A stretch of DNA of 64,000 nt from an uncultured Alphaproteobacteria bacterium (GCA_903934325.1 CAIZNH010000044.1:62001-126000), one strand, 5' to 3'. Numbered from the stretch's first letter, positions 1 through 10,031 are shown. Notes: a model not told the origin generated them from the sequence alone. Translations and numbers: made by a program.

Positions 1-1091
1 AGGGCAATTACCGCCACTTCATGCAGAAGGAGATCTACGAGCAGCCCACCGTGGTGGCGCAGACGCTCGCCTCCTATCTGCGCCGCTCGGACAATTCCGT
101 GGCGCTGCCGCAGATCGATTTCGACCTGTCGCAGATCCGCCGCCTCACCATCGTCGCCTGCGGCACCTCCTTCTATGCCGGGATGGTGGCGAAGTACTGG
201 TTCGAGCAGTTCGCCCGCGTGCCGGTGGACATCGATGTGGCGTCCGAGTTCCGCTACCGCGAGCCGGTGCTGGAGGAGGGCGGCCTGGCGCTGTTCATCT
301 CGCAGAGCGGCGAGACCGCCGATACGCTCGCCGCGCTGCGCCACTGCAAGGCCAATGGCCAGACCATCGCGGTGGTCGTCAACGTGCCCACCAGCACCAT
401 GGCGCGCGAGGCCGATCTGCTGCTGCCGACCCACGCCGGGCCGGAAATCGGCGTCGCCTCGACCAAGGCCTTCATCTGCCAGCTTGCCGTGCTCGCGGCG
501 CTCGCGGCCCATATGGCGGTGAAGAAGGGCCGGCTGTCGCGCGAGCAGGAGGCGGAGATCGTCCACCACCTGCTCGAAGCGCCCGCTGCCCTCAACGCCG
601 CGCTCGATCATGATGATGATATCGCAGCGATGGCGCACCTTATCGCGCCGGCCCGCGATGTGCTCTATCTCGGGCGCGGGCAGGACTATCCGCTGGCGCT
701 GGAAGGCGCGCTGAAGCTGAAGGAAATCAGCTACATCCACGCCGAAGGCTATGCTGCGGGCGAGATGAAGCACGGGCCTATCGCCCTCATCGACGAAGCC
801 GTGCCGGTGGTGGTGATCGCGCCGTCGGGCCCGCTGTTCGAAAAGACCGTCTCCAACATGGAGGAAGTGCGCGCGCGCGGCGGGCAGGTGGTGCTGATTT
901 CCGATGGCAAGGGCCTCGCCGAAGCGGGCGAGGGCTGCATCGCGACGATCGAGATGCCGGTGGTCCACCCGCTGATCGCGCCGCTGGTCTATGCGATTCC
1001 CGTCCAGCTGCTGGCCTATCACGTGGCCCTGGTAAAAGGCACGGATGTCGACCAACCGCGCAATCTCGCCAAGTCGGTGACCGTTGAATAA
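1..1091 (+). CDS. glmS: Glutamine-fructose-6-phosphate aminotransferase, C-terminal part (5' truncated by window)
   Basis: GlmS makes glucosamine-6-phosphate from fructose-6-phosphate and glutamine, the first step towards UDP-GlcNAc for peptidoglycan and lipid A. The open frame runs in from the left edge (codons start at base 3) and begins GNYRHFMQKEIYEQP, the conserved stretch that follows the glutaminase domain. Two SIS sugar-isomerase domains follow: the first with VACGTSFYAG and the phosphate-binding SQSGETADT, then STKAF; the second with LYLGRGQDYPLALEGALKLK and GEMKHGPIALID. It ends in the typical C-terminal tail PRNLAKSVTVE before TAA. The N-terminal Cys/glutaminase domain lies outside the window. 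Identification is secure. Confidence 0.97.
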   Translation, partial: GNYRHFMQKEIYEQPTVVAQTLASYLRRSDNSVALPQIDFDLSQIRRLTIVACGTSFYAGMVAKYWFEQFARVPVDIDVASEFRYREPVLEEGGLALFISQSGETADTLAALRHCKANGQTIAVVVNVPTSTMAREADLLLPTHAGPEIGVASTKAFICQLAVLAALAAHMAVKKGRLSREQEAEIVHHLLEAPAALNAALDHDDDIAAMAHLIAPARDVLYLGRGQDYPLALEGALKLKEISYIHAEGYAAGEMKHGPIALIDEAVPVVVIAPSGPLFEKTVSNMEEVRARGGQVVLISDGKGLAEAGEGCIATIEMPVVHPLIAPLVYAIPVQLLAYHVALVKGTDVDQPRNLAKSVTVE

Positions 1092-1177
1092 GCCCTCAGG
1101 GTGCTGTTAACTATCGCCTTTCGGGATTAGCGGGGGAATTTACCGCAATCTAACCTTTGGCAGTTAAGGTTGCTCTT

Positions 1178-3532
1178 GTGACCGAACTGCCATCCCCCAA
1201 TAGCGCCACCCGACCGGCTGATTTGCCGGTCTCGGCCGTGCTTGGCCTGTCGGACAAGGGCGATTACGACTGGGCGCGCCTGCGCGGTCTGCAATATCCC
1301 GCTCTTGCCAAGCTGGCCTTCTATCGCACCTTCACCCAGGCGATTCTCGCGGTGTTCGTGGCGCAGATCTTTGTCGCCGAGGTGGGCCTCATCGGCATGG
1401 GCCTGTGGATGGCGGTGATGGCGATCGTGCACTGGCACGGCACCCGAGTCGACCTTGCGCTGGCCGATGTCGACCGGCGTCGGGTCACCCGCGCGGAATT
1501 CATGCGGCAGGCCAACACTGCCGTGCTCTCGGCGCTCGTGTGGGGCGCAGCCATCGTCATCTTCCCCTTCTTCGGCGATCCCGGCGATCTGATGGCGATG
1601 CTGATGGTGGTCGCGATCCTCGTGTCGGGATCGGTGTTCTTCTACACTGCCGCGCCATTCGGGATTGTCTGCTTCATCGGCATCATCGGTGTGTCCACCG
1701 TGCTCCACTTCGCCTTTGCGGGCCTGTGGCTGGGAGCGGTGGGCGCGGTGCTGTTCACCATCGTCGCGCTGCTCGGCACGGTCGAGGTCGGGCGCACCTT
1801 CCTGACCGCGCGCTTCGCCGAAGCGGCCGTGGTGGAGAAGGAAGAGGTCGTCTCGCTGCTGCTGCGCGAGTTCGAGGAGAACGAGGCCGACTGGCTGTGG
1901 GAGATCGATACCACCCGCCGTCTGCGCTCGGTGTCGCCGCGCTTCGCCTATGCGCTGGGCCGTCCTCAGGTCGAGGTCGAGGGGATGCCGCTGCTCGAGC
2001 TGGTGGCGGGGCGCAACTGGGATACCGGGCAATTCCCGCCCAGCCTTCACGATCTGGCCGAGCGGCTCAAGAACCGCGAGAATTTCTCCAATATCCTCGT
2101 GCAGGTCTCGATCCTGGGCGAGGAGCGCTGGTGGGAGCTTTCGGGCACCCCGATCCGCGATGATCGCGGGCGCTTTATCGGTTTCCGCGGCGTCGGCTCG
2201 GATGTCACCGAACAGCGCAAGTCGTCGGAAAAGATCGCGTTCCTTGCGCGCTTCGATACGCTCACCCAGCTGCCCAACCGCCTGCAACTGACCGAGGGGC
2301 TGGGCGAGGCGCTGCGCTATGCCGAGCAGTGGCGCACGCGCTGCGCATTGCTGATGGTGGATCTCGACCGCTTCAAGTCGGTCAACGATTCGCTCGGCCA
2401 CATGACCGGCGACAAGCTGCTGGCGCAGGTGTCGGCGCGGCTCAAATCGCTGATGGGCGAAAACCAGCTGTGCGGCCGTCTGGGCGGCGACGAATTCGCG
2501 ATCGTGATCCGCGATCTCTCCAAGGCCGACGAGATCAACACGCTCGCCCGGCTGGTGATCGATCAGCTGTCCGAACCCTATCAGGTCGATCAGCACACGC
2601 TTTATGTCGGCGCCAGCGTCGGCTCGGCGATGGGTCCGCGTGACGGGCGCACGGTCGAGGAACTGATGCGCAACGCCGACCTTGCGCTCTACCGCGCCAA
2701 GGATGCGGGCGGGGGCGAGCATTGCCGCTTCGAGCCGATGCTCCACGCCTCCGCCGAGGAACGCCGCCAGCTCGAAGTCGCGCTGCGCAAGGCGCTGGGC
2801 CGCGACGAGATGGAGCTGCACTATCAGCCGGTGGTCGATTCGCGCAGCGAGACTGTGGTCAGCTTCGAGGCGCTGGTGCGCTGGAACAGCACCGATCACG
2901 GCTTTGTCAGCCCCGGCAAGTTCATCCCGCTGGCCGAGGATACCCGCCTGATCGTGCCGATCGGCAAGTGGGTGATGCGCAAGGCCTGCGAGGAAGCGCG
3001 CAACTGGCCCGAGCACGTCAAGGTCAAAGTCAACGTCTCGCCCGAACAGCTGCTCGAACCCGGCTTCCATCAGGAAGTGGTCGAAGCGCTGGCGGCGAGC
3101 GGCCTGCGCCCTGAACGGCTTGAAGTGGAAGTGACCGAGAGCATCTTCCTGCGCGATGCGAGCGTGGCCCGCAATGCGCTGGAACAGGTCATGGCGCTGG
3201 GCTGCTCGGTCGCGCTCGACGATTTCGGGACGGGCTATTCCTCGCTCGGTTACATCCGCAAGCTCAAGTTCTCGACCATCAAGGTCGATCGCACCTTCGT
3301 GCAGGGCGCGGCGCAGGGCAGTGCGGAAAGCCTTGCGATCATCAACGCGGTGGTCGCCATGGCCAAGAGCCTCGACATGACCACTACGGCAGAAGGCGTG
3401 GAAACCGCCGAGGAAGCCGAACTGATCCGCAACCTCGGCTGCGACAAGATCCAGGGCTATTACTTCGGCCGCCCGATGGCGAGCATCGAAGCGCAGCGCC
3501 TGTTCAACAACCCGCGCATCCTGCGGGCGTAG
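1178..3532 (+). CDS. Membrane GGDEF-EAL cyclic-di-GMP signalling protein with PAS-like domain
   Basis: Predicted bifunctional c-di-GMP enzyme of 784 residues. The N-terminal ~210 residues hold about five or six hydrophobic segments (a MASE-like membrane sensor). A PAS-like region follows (about 230-345, WLWEIDTTRRLRSVSP onward). The diguanylate cyclase domain has an intact GGDEF at 436-440. The phosphodiesterase domain has EAL at 564-566, DDFGTGYSS and AEGVE, so both active sites look intact. I see no RxxD inhibitory site at the usual position before GGDEF. I chose the GTG start at 1178 because TTAAGG lies eight bases upstream; a TTG at 1157 would add seven residues. It converges on purQ with only three bases between the stop codons. 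The ligand is unknown. Confidence 0.93.
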   Translation: MTELPSPNSATRPADLPVSAVLGLSDKGDYDWARLRGLQYPALAKLAFYRTFTQAILAVFVAQIFVAEVGLIGMGLWMAVMAIVHWHGTRVDLALADVDRRRVTRAEFMRQANTAVLSALVWGAAIVIFPFFGDPGDLMAMLMVVAILVSGSVFFYTAAPFGIVCFIGIIGVSTVLHFAFAGLWLGAVGAVLFTIVALLGTVEVGRTFLTARFAEAAVVEKEEVVSLLLREFEENEADWLWEIDTTRRLRSVSPRFAYALGRPQVEVEGMPLLELVAGRNWDTGQFPPSLHDLAERLKNRENFSNILVQVSILGEERWWELSGTPIRDDRGRFIGFRGVGSDVTEQRKSSEKIAFLARFDTLTQLPNRLQLTEGLGEALRYAEQWRTRCALLMVDLDRFKSVNDSLGHMTGDKLLAQVSARLKSLMGENQLCGRLGGDEFAIVIRDLSKADEINTLARLVIDQLSEPYQVDQHTLYVGASVGSAMGPRDGRTVEELMRNADLALYRAKDAGGGEHCRFEPMLHASAEERRQLEVALRKALGRDEMELHYQPVVDSRSETVVSFEALVRWNSTDHGFVSPGKFIPLAEDTRLIVPIGKWVMRKACEEARNWPEHVKVKVNVSPEQLLEPGFHQEVVEALAASGLRPERLEVEVTESIFLRDASVARNALEQVMALGCSVALDDFGTGYSSLGYIRKLKFSTIKVDRTFVQGAAQGSAESLAIINAVVAMAKSLDMTTTAEGVETAEEAELIRNLGCDKIQGYYFGRPMASIEAQRLFNNPRILRA

Positions 3533-3535
3533 GGC

Positions 3536-4225
3536 TTACGCGCTGGCGAGCGCGCCGAGGATATTCTCAAACAAGCGCCGACCATCGGCCCCGCCAAGCG
3601 CGGCCACGGCAGCCGGTTCGATCGCGCGTTCGGGGTGCGGCATCATGCCCAGCACCCGGCCATTGGCGCTCAGCACCCCGGCAATATCGCGCGCCGAGCC
3701 ATTGACGCTTTCCGCATAGCGGAAGGCAACGCGGCCTTCGCCTTCGAGCCGGTCGAGCGTCTCGGCATCGGCAAAGTAATTGCCATCGTGGTGGGCGACG
3801 GGGATGTGCAGGGTCTCGCCCCTCACAAAGCCGCTGGTGAACATCGTGTCGGTGTTCTCTGCCGTCAGCGCGACGGTGCGGCAGATGAAGCGCTGGCCGG
3901 CATTGCGCATCAGCGCGCCGGGCAGCAGGCGCGCTTCGGTGAGCACCTGGAAGCCGTTGCACACGCCGAGCACCGGCACGCCGCGCTCCGCTGCCGCGAC
4001 GACTGCGCGCATGATCGGGCTTTGTGCGGCCATCGCGCCGGAACGCAGATAGTCGCCATAGGAAAAGCCGCCGGGCAGGGCGATGAGATCAAGCCCGTCA
4101 GGCAGATCGGCATCGCCGTGCCACACGCGGATGGCCTTCTGGCCCGAGACCGCCTCGAGGGCGCTTGCCATGTCCCGGTCGCAGTTGGAGCCCGGGAAGG
4201 TGATCACTGCGGCGCGGAAAGCCAT
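3536..4225 (-). CDS. purQ: Phosphoribosylformylglycinamidine synthase subunit PurQ (glutaminase)
   Basis: Glutamine amidotransferase subunit of FGAM synthase, which supplies ammonia to PurL in step 4 of purine synthesis. The 229-residue length is normal for the separate PurQ of alphaproteobacteria and Gram-positives. It starts [15 protein letters not shown], has the class I glutaminase nucleophile in GVCNGFQVL, the [13 protein letters not shown] loop and the catalytic His/Glu in GMMPHPERA. purS lies four bases upstream on the same strand, so the two are co-transcribed; purL is not in the window. Confidence 0.97.
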   Translation of the reverse strand: MAFRAAVITFPGSNCDRDMASALEAVSGQKAIRVWHGDADLPDGLDLIALPGGFSYGDYLRSGAMAAQSPIMRAVVAAAERGVPVLGVCNGFQVLTEARLLPGALMRNAGQRFICRTVALTAENTDTMFTSGFVRGETLHIPVAHHDGNYFADAETLDRLEGEGRVAFRYAESVNGSARDIAGVLSANGRVLGMMPHPERAIEPAAVAALGGADGRRLFENILGALASA

Positions 4226-4229
4226 GGCC

Positions 4230-4478
4230 TCAGGCTCCTTCGGTTGAGCCAGAAACTTCGATCGAGAAGTTCTCGATCACGGTGTTGGCGAGCAGCTTTT
4301 CGCACATCTGGGTGAGCGCGGCATGGTCGGTGCCGTCGGCGACATCGAGCTCGATCAGCCGGCCGATGCGCACGTCGCTGACTCCATCAAAGCCGAGGCC
4401 TTCGAGCGCATGGTGCACCGCGCGGCCCTGCGGGTCGAGCACGCCGGGCTTCAATCGGACAAGAACACGGACTTTCAT
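4230..4478 (-). CDS. purS: Phosphoribosylformylglycinamidine synthase subunit PurS
   Basis: Small structural subunit (82 residues) that bridges PurQ and PurL in the three-part FGAM synthase. It starts [18 protein letters not shown] and contains [20 protein letters not shown] and a final acidic strand region, which is the usual PurS pattern. The ATG is preceded by a GAGGAGT-type ribosome binding site, read on the minus strand at about 4485-4491. It is the first gene of the purS-purQ pair. Confidence 0.96.
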   Translation of the reverse strand: MKVRVLVRLKPGVLDPQGRAVHHALEGLGFDGVSDVRIGRLIELDVADGTDHAALTQMCEKLLANTVIENFSIEVSGSTEGA

Positions 4479-4777
4479 GGGGCGGGACTCCTCGCCGGGC
4501 GCTTAGGGATCTGGGCGCCGCTATAGCGCGAAGCGGGCGGGGCGCAATCGCCCCGCGCGTGATTGTGCACCGCGCGCAAGGGGCCGGGGTTTGTCGCAGT
4601 CCGGTCGCATAGCGGGCAAACCTGTAACCTTGATGCAACATGCGCAAACATAGTGGCGCATCGGCGGGCTTGTGCGCTGCACAATTGCAAAGCCTTGTCG
4701 CAAATCTGCGCAGAAACTGCCAGCGGGGCGGCACCCGTTCCACTCTCCTTGTGATCATTCCGAAAGGGGCTTGTTCG
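4479..4777. promoter_or_regulatory. 299-base divergent intergenic region between purS and the TonB receptor gene
   Basis: Divergent control region that must hold the promoters for purS-purQ (minus) and for the receptor at 4778 (plus). It is less GC-rich than the genes around it. It contains a perfect six-base inverted repeat, ATGCGC at 4640-4645 and GCGCAT at 4656-4661, with a ten-base spacer. I could not pick a convincing -10/-35 pair. The open frame that runs through it in phase with the receptor has no good ribosome binding site before 4778, so I treat it as non-coding. Confidence 0.5.
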
Positions 4778-6997
4778 ATGTCTCAGCGTATCACTGCCAT
4801 CCGCGCCGCATGGGCCGGTTCGACCATTCTGGCGGCGGCCTTCGCCTTTGCCGCACCTGCCGCAGCGCAGGATGCCGAAGCCACCGCCAGCGAAGAGGGC
4901 CAGCTGGCCACCATCATCGTCACCGCCAACCGCCGCGAGGAAAACCTCCAGGACGTCGCGGTTTCGGCCGAGATCCTCGATCAGCAGCGCATCGATACGA
5001 TCTTCAGCGCCTCGGGCGATGTGACGGCGCTCGCCGGTTCGGTTCCGGGCCTCAATGTCGAAAGCTCGAACGGCCGTGTCGCCCCGCGCTTCTACATCCG
5101 CGGCCTCGGCAACACCGATTTCGATCTCGCCGCCTCGCAGCCGGTCTCGGTGCTGCTTGACGATGTCGTGATGGAGAACGTCACCCTCAAGAGCTTCCCG
5201 ATCTTCGATGTCGAGCGCGTCGAAGTGCTGCGCGGCCCGCAGGGCACGCTGTTCGGCCGCAACACCCCGGCCGGGATCGTCAAGGTCGACAGCATCAAGC
5301 CGGGTCAGGAAATGGACGTGCGCGCCGGCCTGTCCTTTGCCAGCCTCGACACGATCACCCTGAGCGGCGCGGTCGGCGGACCGCTGATCGAAGACAAGCT
5401 TGCCTTCCGTGTCGCGACCCAGCTGCAGCGCCGCGGCGACTGGATCGACAACGGCTTCACCAACCAGAAGAACGTGCTGGGCAGCTTCACCGATTTCGCC
5501 ATCCGTGGCCAGCTGCTGTTCACCCCGACCGAGCGCGCGAGCATCCTTGCCTCGGTCAACTTCCGCGATCTCGACGGCGCTTCGACCTTCTTCCGCGCCA
5601 ACGTGCTCGGGCCGAACGACAACAACCTCAACGCCAATTATGATCGCGGCACCGTGTTCTACGATGGCGGCGGCGGCAACCGGGTGAACTACAAGCAGTT
5701 CGGCGCGACGCTGACTGCGGCCTACGAATTCGACGGCGCGACGCTCACCTCGATCACCAGCCGCTGGACCACTGATGGTTCGGGCCGCGGCGATATCGAC
5801 GGCGGCTTCGGCGCGGTGTTCCTGCCGCGCATGGGCCCGGGCTTCATTCCCTTCCCGGCCGATACGCAGGATTCGATCGATCTCAAGCAGACCACGCAGG
5901 AAGTGCGCCTCGCCTCGAACGGCGATGGTGCGCTCAGCTGGCAGATCGGCGGCTTCTATTTCGACAGCGATTTCGACGTCACCACCGTCGGCTTCACCTT
6001 CCCGCCGCCGGCCACCGTCAACCACACCAACGAAGCCTGGGCGGCGTTCGGCCAGCTGTCCTACCAGCTCACCGACATGCTCAAGGTCACCGGCGGTCTG
6101 CGCTACACCGACGACCAGAAGGACTTCTTCGTGCGCACCGGCGCGCCGCAAGCGCGCAGCGTGGGTGACAGCCGCCTGAGCTGGGACCTCGCGGTGTTTG
6201 CCGATCTGTCGGATGATGCCAGCGTCTATGCCAAGGTCGCCAACGCCTTCCGCGCGCCGACCATCCAGGGCCGCGACGTCGCCTTCTTCGGTGCGCCCTC
6301 GATCGCGCAGTCGGAAAAGATCACCTCATGGGAAGCCGGCTTCAAGACCGAGCTGGCCGATCGCAAGGTGCGCCTCAACGGTGCGGTGTTCTACTACACT
6401 GTCGAAGATCCGCAGTTCACCGCTGTCGGCGGCGCGGGCAACCTCGTCCAGCTGATCAACGCCAACAAGGGCGAGGCCTACGGCTTCGAACTCGACAGCG
6501 CCTTCCAGATCACGCCCAACTTCCTTGTGACGCTGGGCATGGCCTACAACAACACCGAGATCCAGGATCCCAACCTTGCGGTGGGCATCTGTGCGCAGTG
6601 CAACGTGACCGATCCGACCCGCGTGATCGGCGGCAGCACCCGCGCGCTGATCGACGGCAATCCCTTCCCCAACGCGCCCGAGTGGAGCGGCGATTTCACC
6701 GCGCGCTACGGCATTCCGATGGGTGACAGCGGCGAGTTCTTCATCTTCACCGACTGGACCTACCTCGGCGAGACGAACTTCCTGCTTTACACCAGCCGCG
6801 AATTCAACGCCGGCAGCCGCATCGAAGGCGGCCTGCGCGTCGGCTATTCGGGCGGCAATGGCGAGTGGGAGCTGGCGGCCTTCGCCCGCAACATCACCAA
6901 TGAAGACAACGTGTTGGGCGTGATCGATTTCAACAACAACACCGCCTTCGTCAACGAACCGCGCGTCATCGGCGTGTCGTTCAACGTCAACTACTGA
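4778..6997 (+). CDS. TonB-dependent outer-membrane receptor
   Basis: Outer-membrane active transporter of 739 residues. It has a signal peptide (cleavage near AAPAAAQDA), a TonB-box-like stretch ATIIVTANRREENLQDV, a plug domain (PRFYIRGLGNTDFD, VEVLRGPQGTLFGRNTPAG) and a long beta-barrel ending in the aromatic FNVNY typical of outer-membrane insertion. The pattern is the Sphingomonadales TonB receptor family; the substrate (siderophore, vitamin or carbohydrate) cannot be read from sequence. The start at 4778 is preceded by GAAAGGGG and begins the signal peptide; longer frame extensions are rejected. A strong terminator follows directly. No siderophore or sugar genes are adjacent, so context gives no substrate hint. 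Confidence 0.93.
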   Translation: MSQRITAIRAAWAGSTILAAAFAFAAPAAAQDAEATASEEGQLATIIVTANRREENLQDVAVSAEILDQQRIDTIFSASGDVTALAGSVPGLNVESSNGRVAPRFYIRGLGNTDFDLAASQPVSVLLDDVVMENVTLKSFPIFDVERVEVLRGPQGTLFGRNTPAGIVKVDSIKPGQEMDVRAGLSFASLDTITLSGAVGGPLIEDKLAFRVATQLQRRGDWIDNGFTNQKNVLGSFTDFAIRGQLLFTPTERASILASVNFRDLDGASTFFRANVLGPNDNNLNANYDRGTVFYDGGGGNRVNYKQFGATLTAAYEFDGATLTSITSRWTTDGSGRGDIDGGFGAVFLPRMGPGFIPFPADTQDSIDLKQTTQEVRLASNGDGALSWQIGGFYFDSDFDVTTVGFTFPPPATVNHTNEAWAAFGQLSYQLTDMLKVTGGLRYTDDQKDFFVRTGAPQARSVGDSRLSWDLAVFADLSDDASVYAKVANAFRAPTIQGRDVAFFGAPSIAQSEKITSWEAGFKTELADRKVRLNGAVFYYTVEDPQFTAVGGAGNLVQLINANKGEAYGFELDSAFQITPNFLVTLGMAYNNTEIQDPNLAVGICAQCNVTDPTRVIGGSTRALIDGNPFPNAPEWSGDFTARYGIPMGDSGEFFIFTDWTYLGETNFLLYTSREFNAGSRIEGGLRVGYSGGNGEWELAAFARNITNEDNVLGVIDFNNNTAFVNEPRVIGVSFNVNY

Positions 6998-7014
6998 TCG
7001 CTCAGGCGACCAAC

Positions 7015-7050
7015 AAAAAGGCCGGCAGGATCGCTCCTGCCGGCCTTTTT
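7015..7050. terminator. Bidirectional rho-independent terminator
   Basis: A perfect 16-base inverted repeat: left arm 7015-7030 (A5 then GGCCGGCAGGA), loop TCGC at 7031-7034, right arm 7035-7050 ending in T5 and extended by another T. Because it starts with A5 and ends with T5-6 it can stop transcription from both the receptor gene (plus) and the M16 protease gene (minus). Confidence 0.95.
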
Positions 7051-7068
7051 TGTTGCGCGTGCGGGGGG

Positions 7069-9942
7069 CTATTTGGCTTCCGGCACCACCGAGACCTGCA
7101 CCGCGCCGCCTGCGGGCAACCATTTGGCGGCGGTCGCCTGAAGCTCTTCGGGCGTGATAGCGCGGATCAGATCGGGCGAGGCAAACCAGCGGTCGATCCG
7201 CGCCGGATCGCTCTGGGCTCTGGCGGCAAGGCCCATCCAGCCGCCCAGATCCTTCAGGGCATTGTCATAGTCCTCGAGCAGTGGGCGCCGCGCGCGTTCG
7301 ATCATGTCGGCTGACGGCGGGGCATCGCGCAGGGAAGCGACCACCGCCTCGACCGCCGCGCGCGCCTTGTCGGCCTGCGCGACATCGACCGAGACCGAGA
7401 GCGTGAAGGTGCCGAAGTCCCGGTAGATGCGGCTGTTGGAGGCTCCGGCCGAGGGCGAATAGGCCTGCCCCAGTTCCTCGCGCAGCTTTTCGGTCAGCGC
7501 GATGCGGGCAACCCGGGCGAGCAGCCCGAGCCGCAGGGTCTGGGCGAGATCGCTGTCGTCGGTGGTGGGCCAGGTCCATTGCAGTTGCGCCTGATCGGCC
7601 TCGCCCTTGTGGGTGATGGTGCGCGGGGCCCGGGTGGCGGTGAAGGGGCGGGTGCGCGCCCCCTCGCGCGGCAGGAATTCGGCCTCGCGCATCGGCAGCG
7701 CGCCGAGCGTTGCAGCCACGGCGTCAATCGCGGCCTGTTCGTCGAAATCGCCCACCAGCGCCAGCTCGATCGCGCCCTTGGTGAGCCGGTCGCCGATGGC
7801 ATCCCGCAAGGACGCATAGTTCAGCGCGAGGAAGGCTTCCTTCGGCTGGAGCGTGAAGCGCGGATCATTGTCCGACAGGATGCCGCCGAGCGCCGATCCC
7901 AGCGCACGGCCGGGGGTGGAATCGAGCGTGGCGAAGTAATTGTCGAGCCCCTTGCGGAACCGCTCCTCGCCTTCGGGGCGATAGCCCGGATCGGTGAGGG
8001 TCGCAGCGAGGACCTGCATCTGGAGGGCGAGATCGCGCTTGGTGATATTGCCCGAGGTGGTGAAGGCATCCGCCGCGCTGGCGATGCCGAAGCCGACCGA
8101 GCGGCCCGCGAGCACGCTCGAAAGCTCGTCGCGGCTGTGCTTGCCGAGCCCGCCCAATGCGAGCGAATCGACCAGCGCTACGCGCATCGGCGCTTCGCTG
8201 GTGTTCATCAGATCGCCCCCGTCCACCGCGAGGGTGAAGGCAATGCGGTCCTCGCGCAGGGTGGTCTGTTTGAGGGTCAGGCGCACGCCATTGGCAAAGC
8301 GGATCTGGCGCAGGCCAAGGCGCGGTTCGGTGGTGTCCGCGGCAATCGTGCCGGACGCGCCGAAGTCCTGATAGGCAAAGGCCAGCGGGCCGCTGTCGGC
8401 AGGCGCGGCGATGGGCAGGGCCATGGCCTCGGCATAGGCACTGCGCAGGGCCGCCTCGCCGCCCGCAGGCGCGGTGCGGCCGGTGAAGCGGATCAGCGAA
8501 TCATCCAATGGCACGGCATCGGCCTTGACCGCGTTCCACACGGCTTGCGGCGTGAGCGTGGGGGCAATCCGCTCGAACTCGGCGAGCTGCCATTGCGGGG
8601 TGGTGGGCACCCGCTCGTCGCTGGCGAGCGCGAGGGCGGCGCCCATGAAGGCGGAATGGCTGCGGGTCTCGGCTGCCTTGGCCGCGTCCTCATATCCGCT
8701 GCGCAGATTGGCGAGCTGTTCGTCGAGTTCCGCGCGGGTGAAGCCATAGGTCAGCGCCTCGTTGACGCTGCGGACGGCGGCGAGCACGCCCTTCTTCCAT
8801 TCGCCATCGGCGCTATCGACGCTGATACTGGTGACCTGCGCATCCTCGAAGATGTCGCCCGTGCCGAAGCTCGCGCTGCGGAACGGCGCATCGCTGCCGA
8901 TGGCAAGCCGCACGAGGCGGCGGTTGATGATGCCATAGCCGATCCGGCGGATGAGCGAGGCCTCGCGGTTGGCGATGGTGTCGGGCTCGTCGCGCCACGG
9001 GGCGAAGCGATTGATGGTGACGCTCTCGGACAGGGCCGGATCGAGATAGATGTCGGTGCGGCCCTTGGCGCCTGTGTCGATCGGCCCGGCAACCGGCTTG
9101 GTGGGCGCAGGCGCTGCGGCCCAATCGGCAAAGCGCGCGTTGATCGCTGCCTCGACGGTCTCGACCGGGAAGTCGCCCACGACGACGACGGTGGTATTGG
9201 CCGGCACATAGGTGCGGCTGTAGAGACCGCGGATGCGATCCGCCCCGGCGTTCTCCAGCACCTCCAGCGTGCCGATCGGCAGGCGGCTGGCATAGCGCGC
9301 CTCGGGGGCGAGGAAGGCGACATTGTCCTCGTAATTGCGCTGCTGGTAGCCCGCGCGGTCACGCCTTTCGGCCAGGATCACGCCGCGCTCGCGCGTAACG
9401 GCGTCCTGCGAGATCGTCAGCTCGCTCGCGGTTTCGCGCATCAGCATCAGCGCGGTGCCCAGCAGGGCCTCGTCATTGCGCGGCAGGTTGAGCATGTAGG
9501 TGATCGCCTCGAAGCCGGTCGAGGCGTTGGTATCCGCCCCGAAGGCCAGCCCCTCGCGTTCGAGCAGCTTCACCATCTCGCCCTCGGGAATCCCCTTCGA
9601 TCCGTTGAAGGCCATGTGTTCGAGAAAGTGCGAGAGGCCGCGCTCGTCATCGTTTTCCGCAAGGCTCCCGGAATCGATCCGCATCCGCACCATCGCCGTG
9701 CCCTGCGGGGTGGCGTTGCGGCGGATGATGTAGCGCATCCCGTTGGCGAGCCGCCCGTAGACGTAGGATTGATCCGCCGGGACATCGCTCTTCTCGAAGG
9801 CCCAGACCGGCGCGGGCGCGGCTTCGGCGCTGGCCGTTGCAGCCGCAGGGGCCGCCTCCTGCGCGGCAAGCGCGGTGGTGAGCGCCAGCGGCGAGAGGGC
9901 GAGCAGGAGCCCGGCAGAGAGCGCGCGGAAATGGGGCATCAT
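7069..9942 (-). CDS. M16-family zinc metallopeptidase (periplasmic, two-module)
   Basis: Pitrilysin-type protease of 957 residues. It has a signal peptide (LLLALSPLALTTALAAQE), the inverted zinc motif HFLEH at 105-109 with the third ligand Glu about 76 residues on (near E185, VTRERGVILAE), and the M16C-type middle and C-terminal modules (LREELGQAYSPSAG is typical of the inactive half). It probably degrades peptides in the periplasm or outer membrane. The start is one of two consecutive ATG codons at 9942/9939; the ribosome binding site is weak. The frame stays open upstream into the next gene, but those residues repeat that gene in another frame. A DUF3857 gene lies 89 bases upstream on the same strand. 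Confidence 0.93.
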   Translation of the reverse strand: MMPHFRALSAGLLLALSPLALTTALAAQEAAPAAATASAEAAPAPVWAFEKSDVPADQSYVYGRLANGMRYIIRRNATPQGTAMVRMRIDSGSLAENDDERGLSHFLEHMAFNGSKGIPEGEMVKLLEREGLAFGADTNASTGFEAITYMLNLPRNDEALLGTALMLMRETASELTISQDAVTRERGVILAERRDRAGYQQRNYEDNVAFLAPEARYASRLPIGTLEVLENAGADRIRGLYSRTYVPANTTVVVVGDFPVETVEAAINARFADWAAAPAPTKPVAGPIDTGAKGRTDIYLDPALSESVTINRFAPWRDEPDTIANREASLIRRIGYGIINRRLVRLAIGSDAPFRSASFGTGDIFEDAQVTSISVDSADGEWKKGVLAAVRSVNEALTYGFTRAELDEQLANLRSGYEDAAKAAETRSHSAFMGAALALASDERVPTTPQWQLAEFERIAPTLTPQAVWNAVKADAVPLDDSLIRFTGRTAPAGGEAALRSAYAEAMALPIAAPADSGPLAFAYQDFGASGTIAADTTEPRLGLRQIRFANGVRLTLKQTTLREDRIAFTLAVDGGDLMNTSEAPMRVALVDSLALGGLGKHSRDELSSVLAGRSVGFGIASAADAFTTSGNITKRDLALQMQVLAATLTDPGYRPEGEERFRKGLDNYFATLDSTPGRALGSALGGILSDNDPRFTLQPKEAFLALNYASLRDAIGDRLTKGAIELALVGDFDEQAAIDAVAATLGALPMREAEFLPREGARTRPFTATRAPRTITHKGEADQAQLQWTWPTTDDSDLAQTLRLGLLARVARIALTEKLREELGQAYSPSAGASNSRIYRDFGTFTLSVSVDVAQADKARAAVEAVVASLRDAPPSADMIERARRPLLEDYDNALKDLGGWMGLAARAQSDPARIDRWFASPDLIRAITPEELQATAAKWLPAGGAVQVSVVPEAK

Positions 9943-10031
9943 GGCAGGCAGGGTATCCCGTAAAGAGGGTGTCGGACGCGGCAGACTAGCGCAATGCCGC
10001 AAGCTGTCAGCCCCGCATTGCGACAAAGCTG

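Noticed and set aside
1127..3070. A 647-codon open frame on the minus strand across the GGDEF-EAL gene
   Set aside because: It is the antisense shadow of a firmly identified gene; the residues are low in variety (Arg, His, Ala, Gln) and match no family. High GC at third positions removes stop codons on the other strand.
7579..9963. A 794-codon plus-strand frame across the M16 protease gene
   Set aside because: Shadow of the M16 gene, with antisense-type composition and no recognisable domain.
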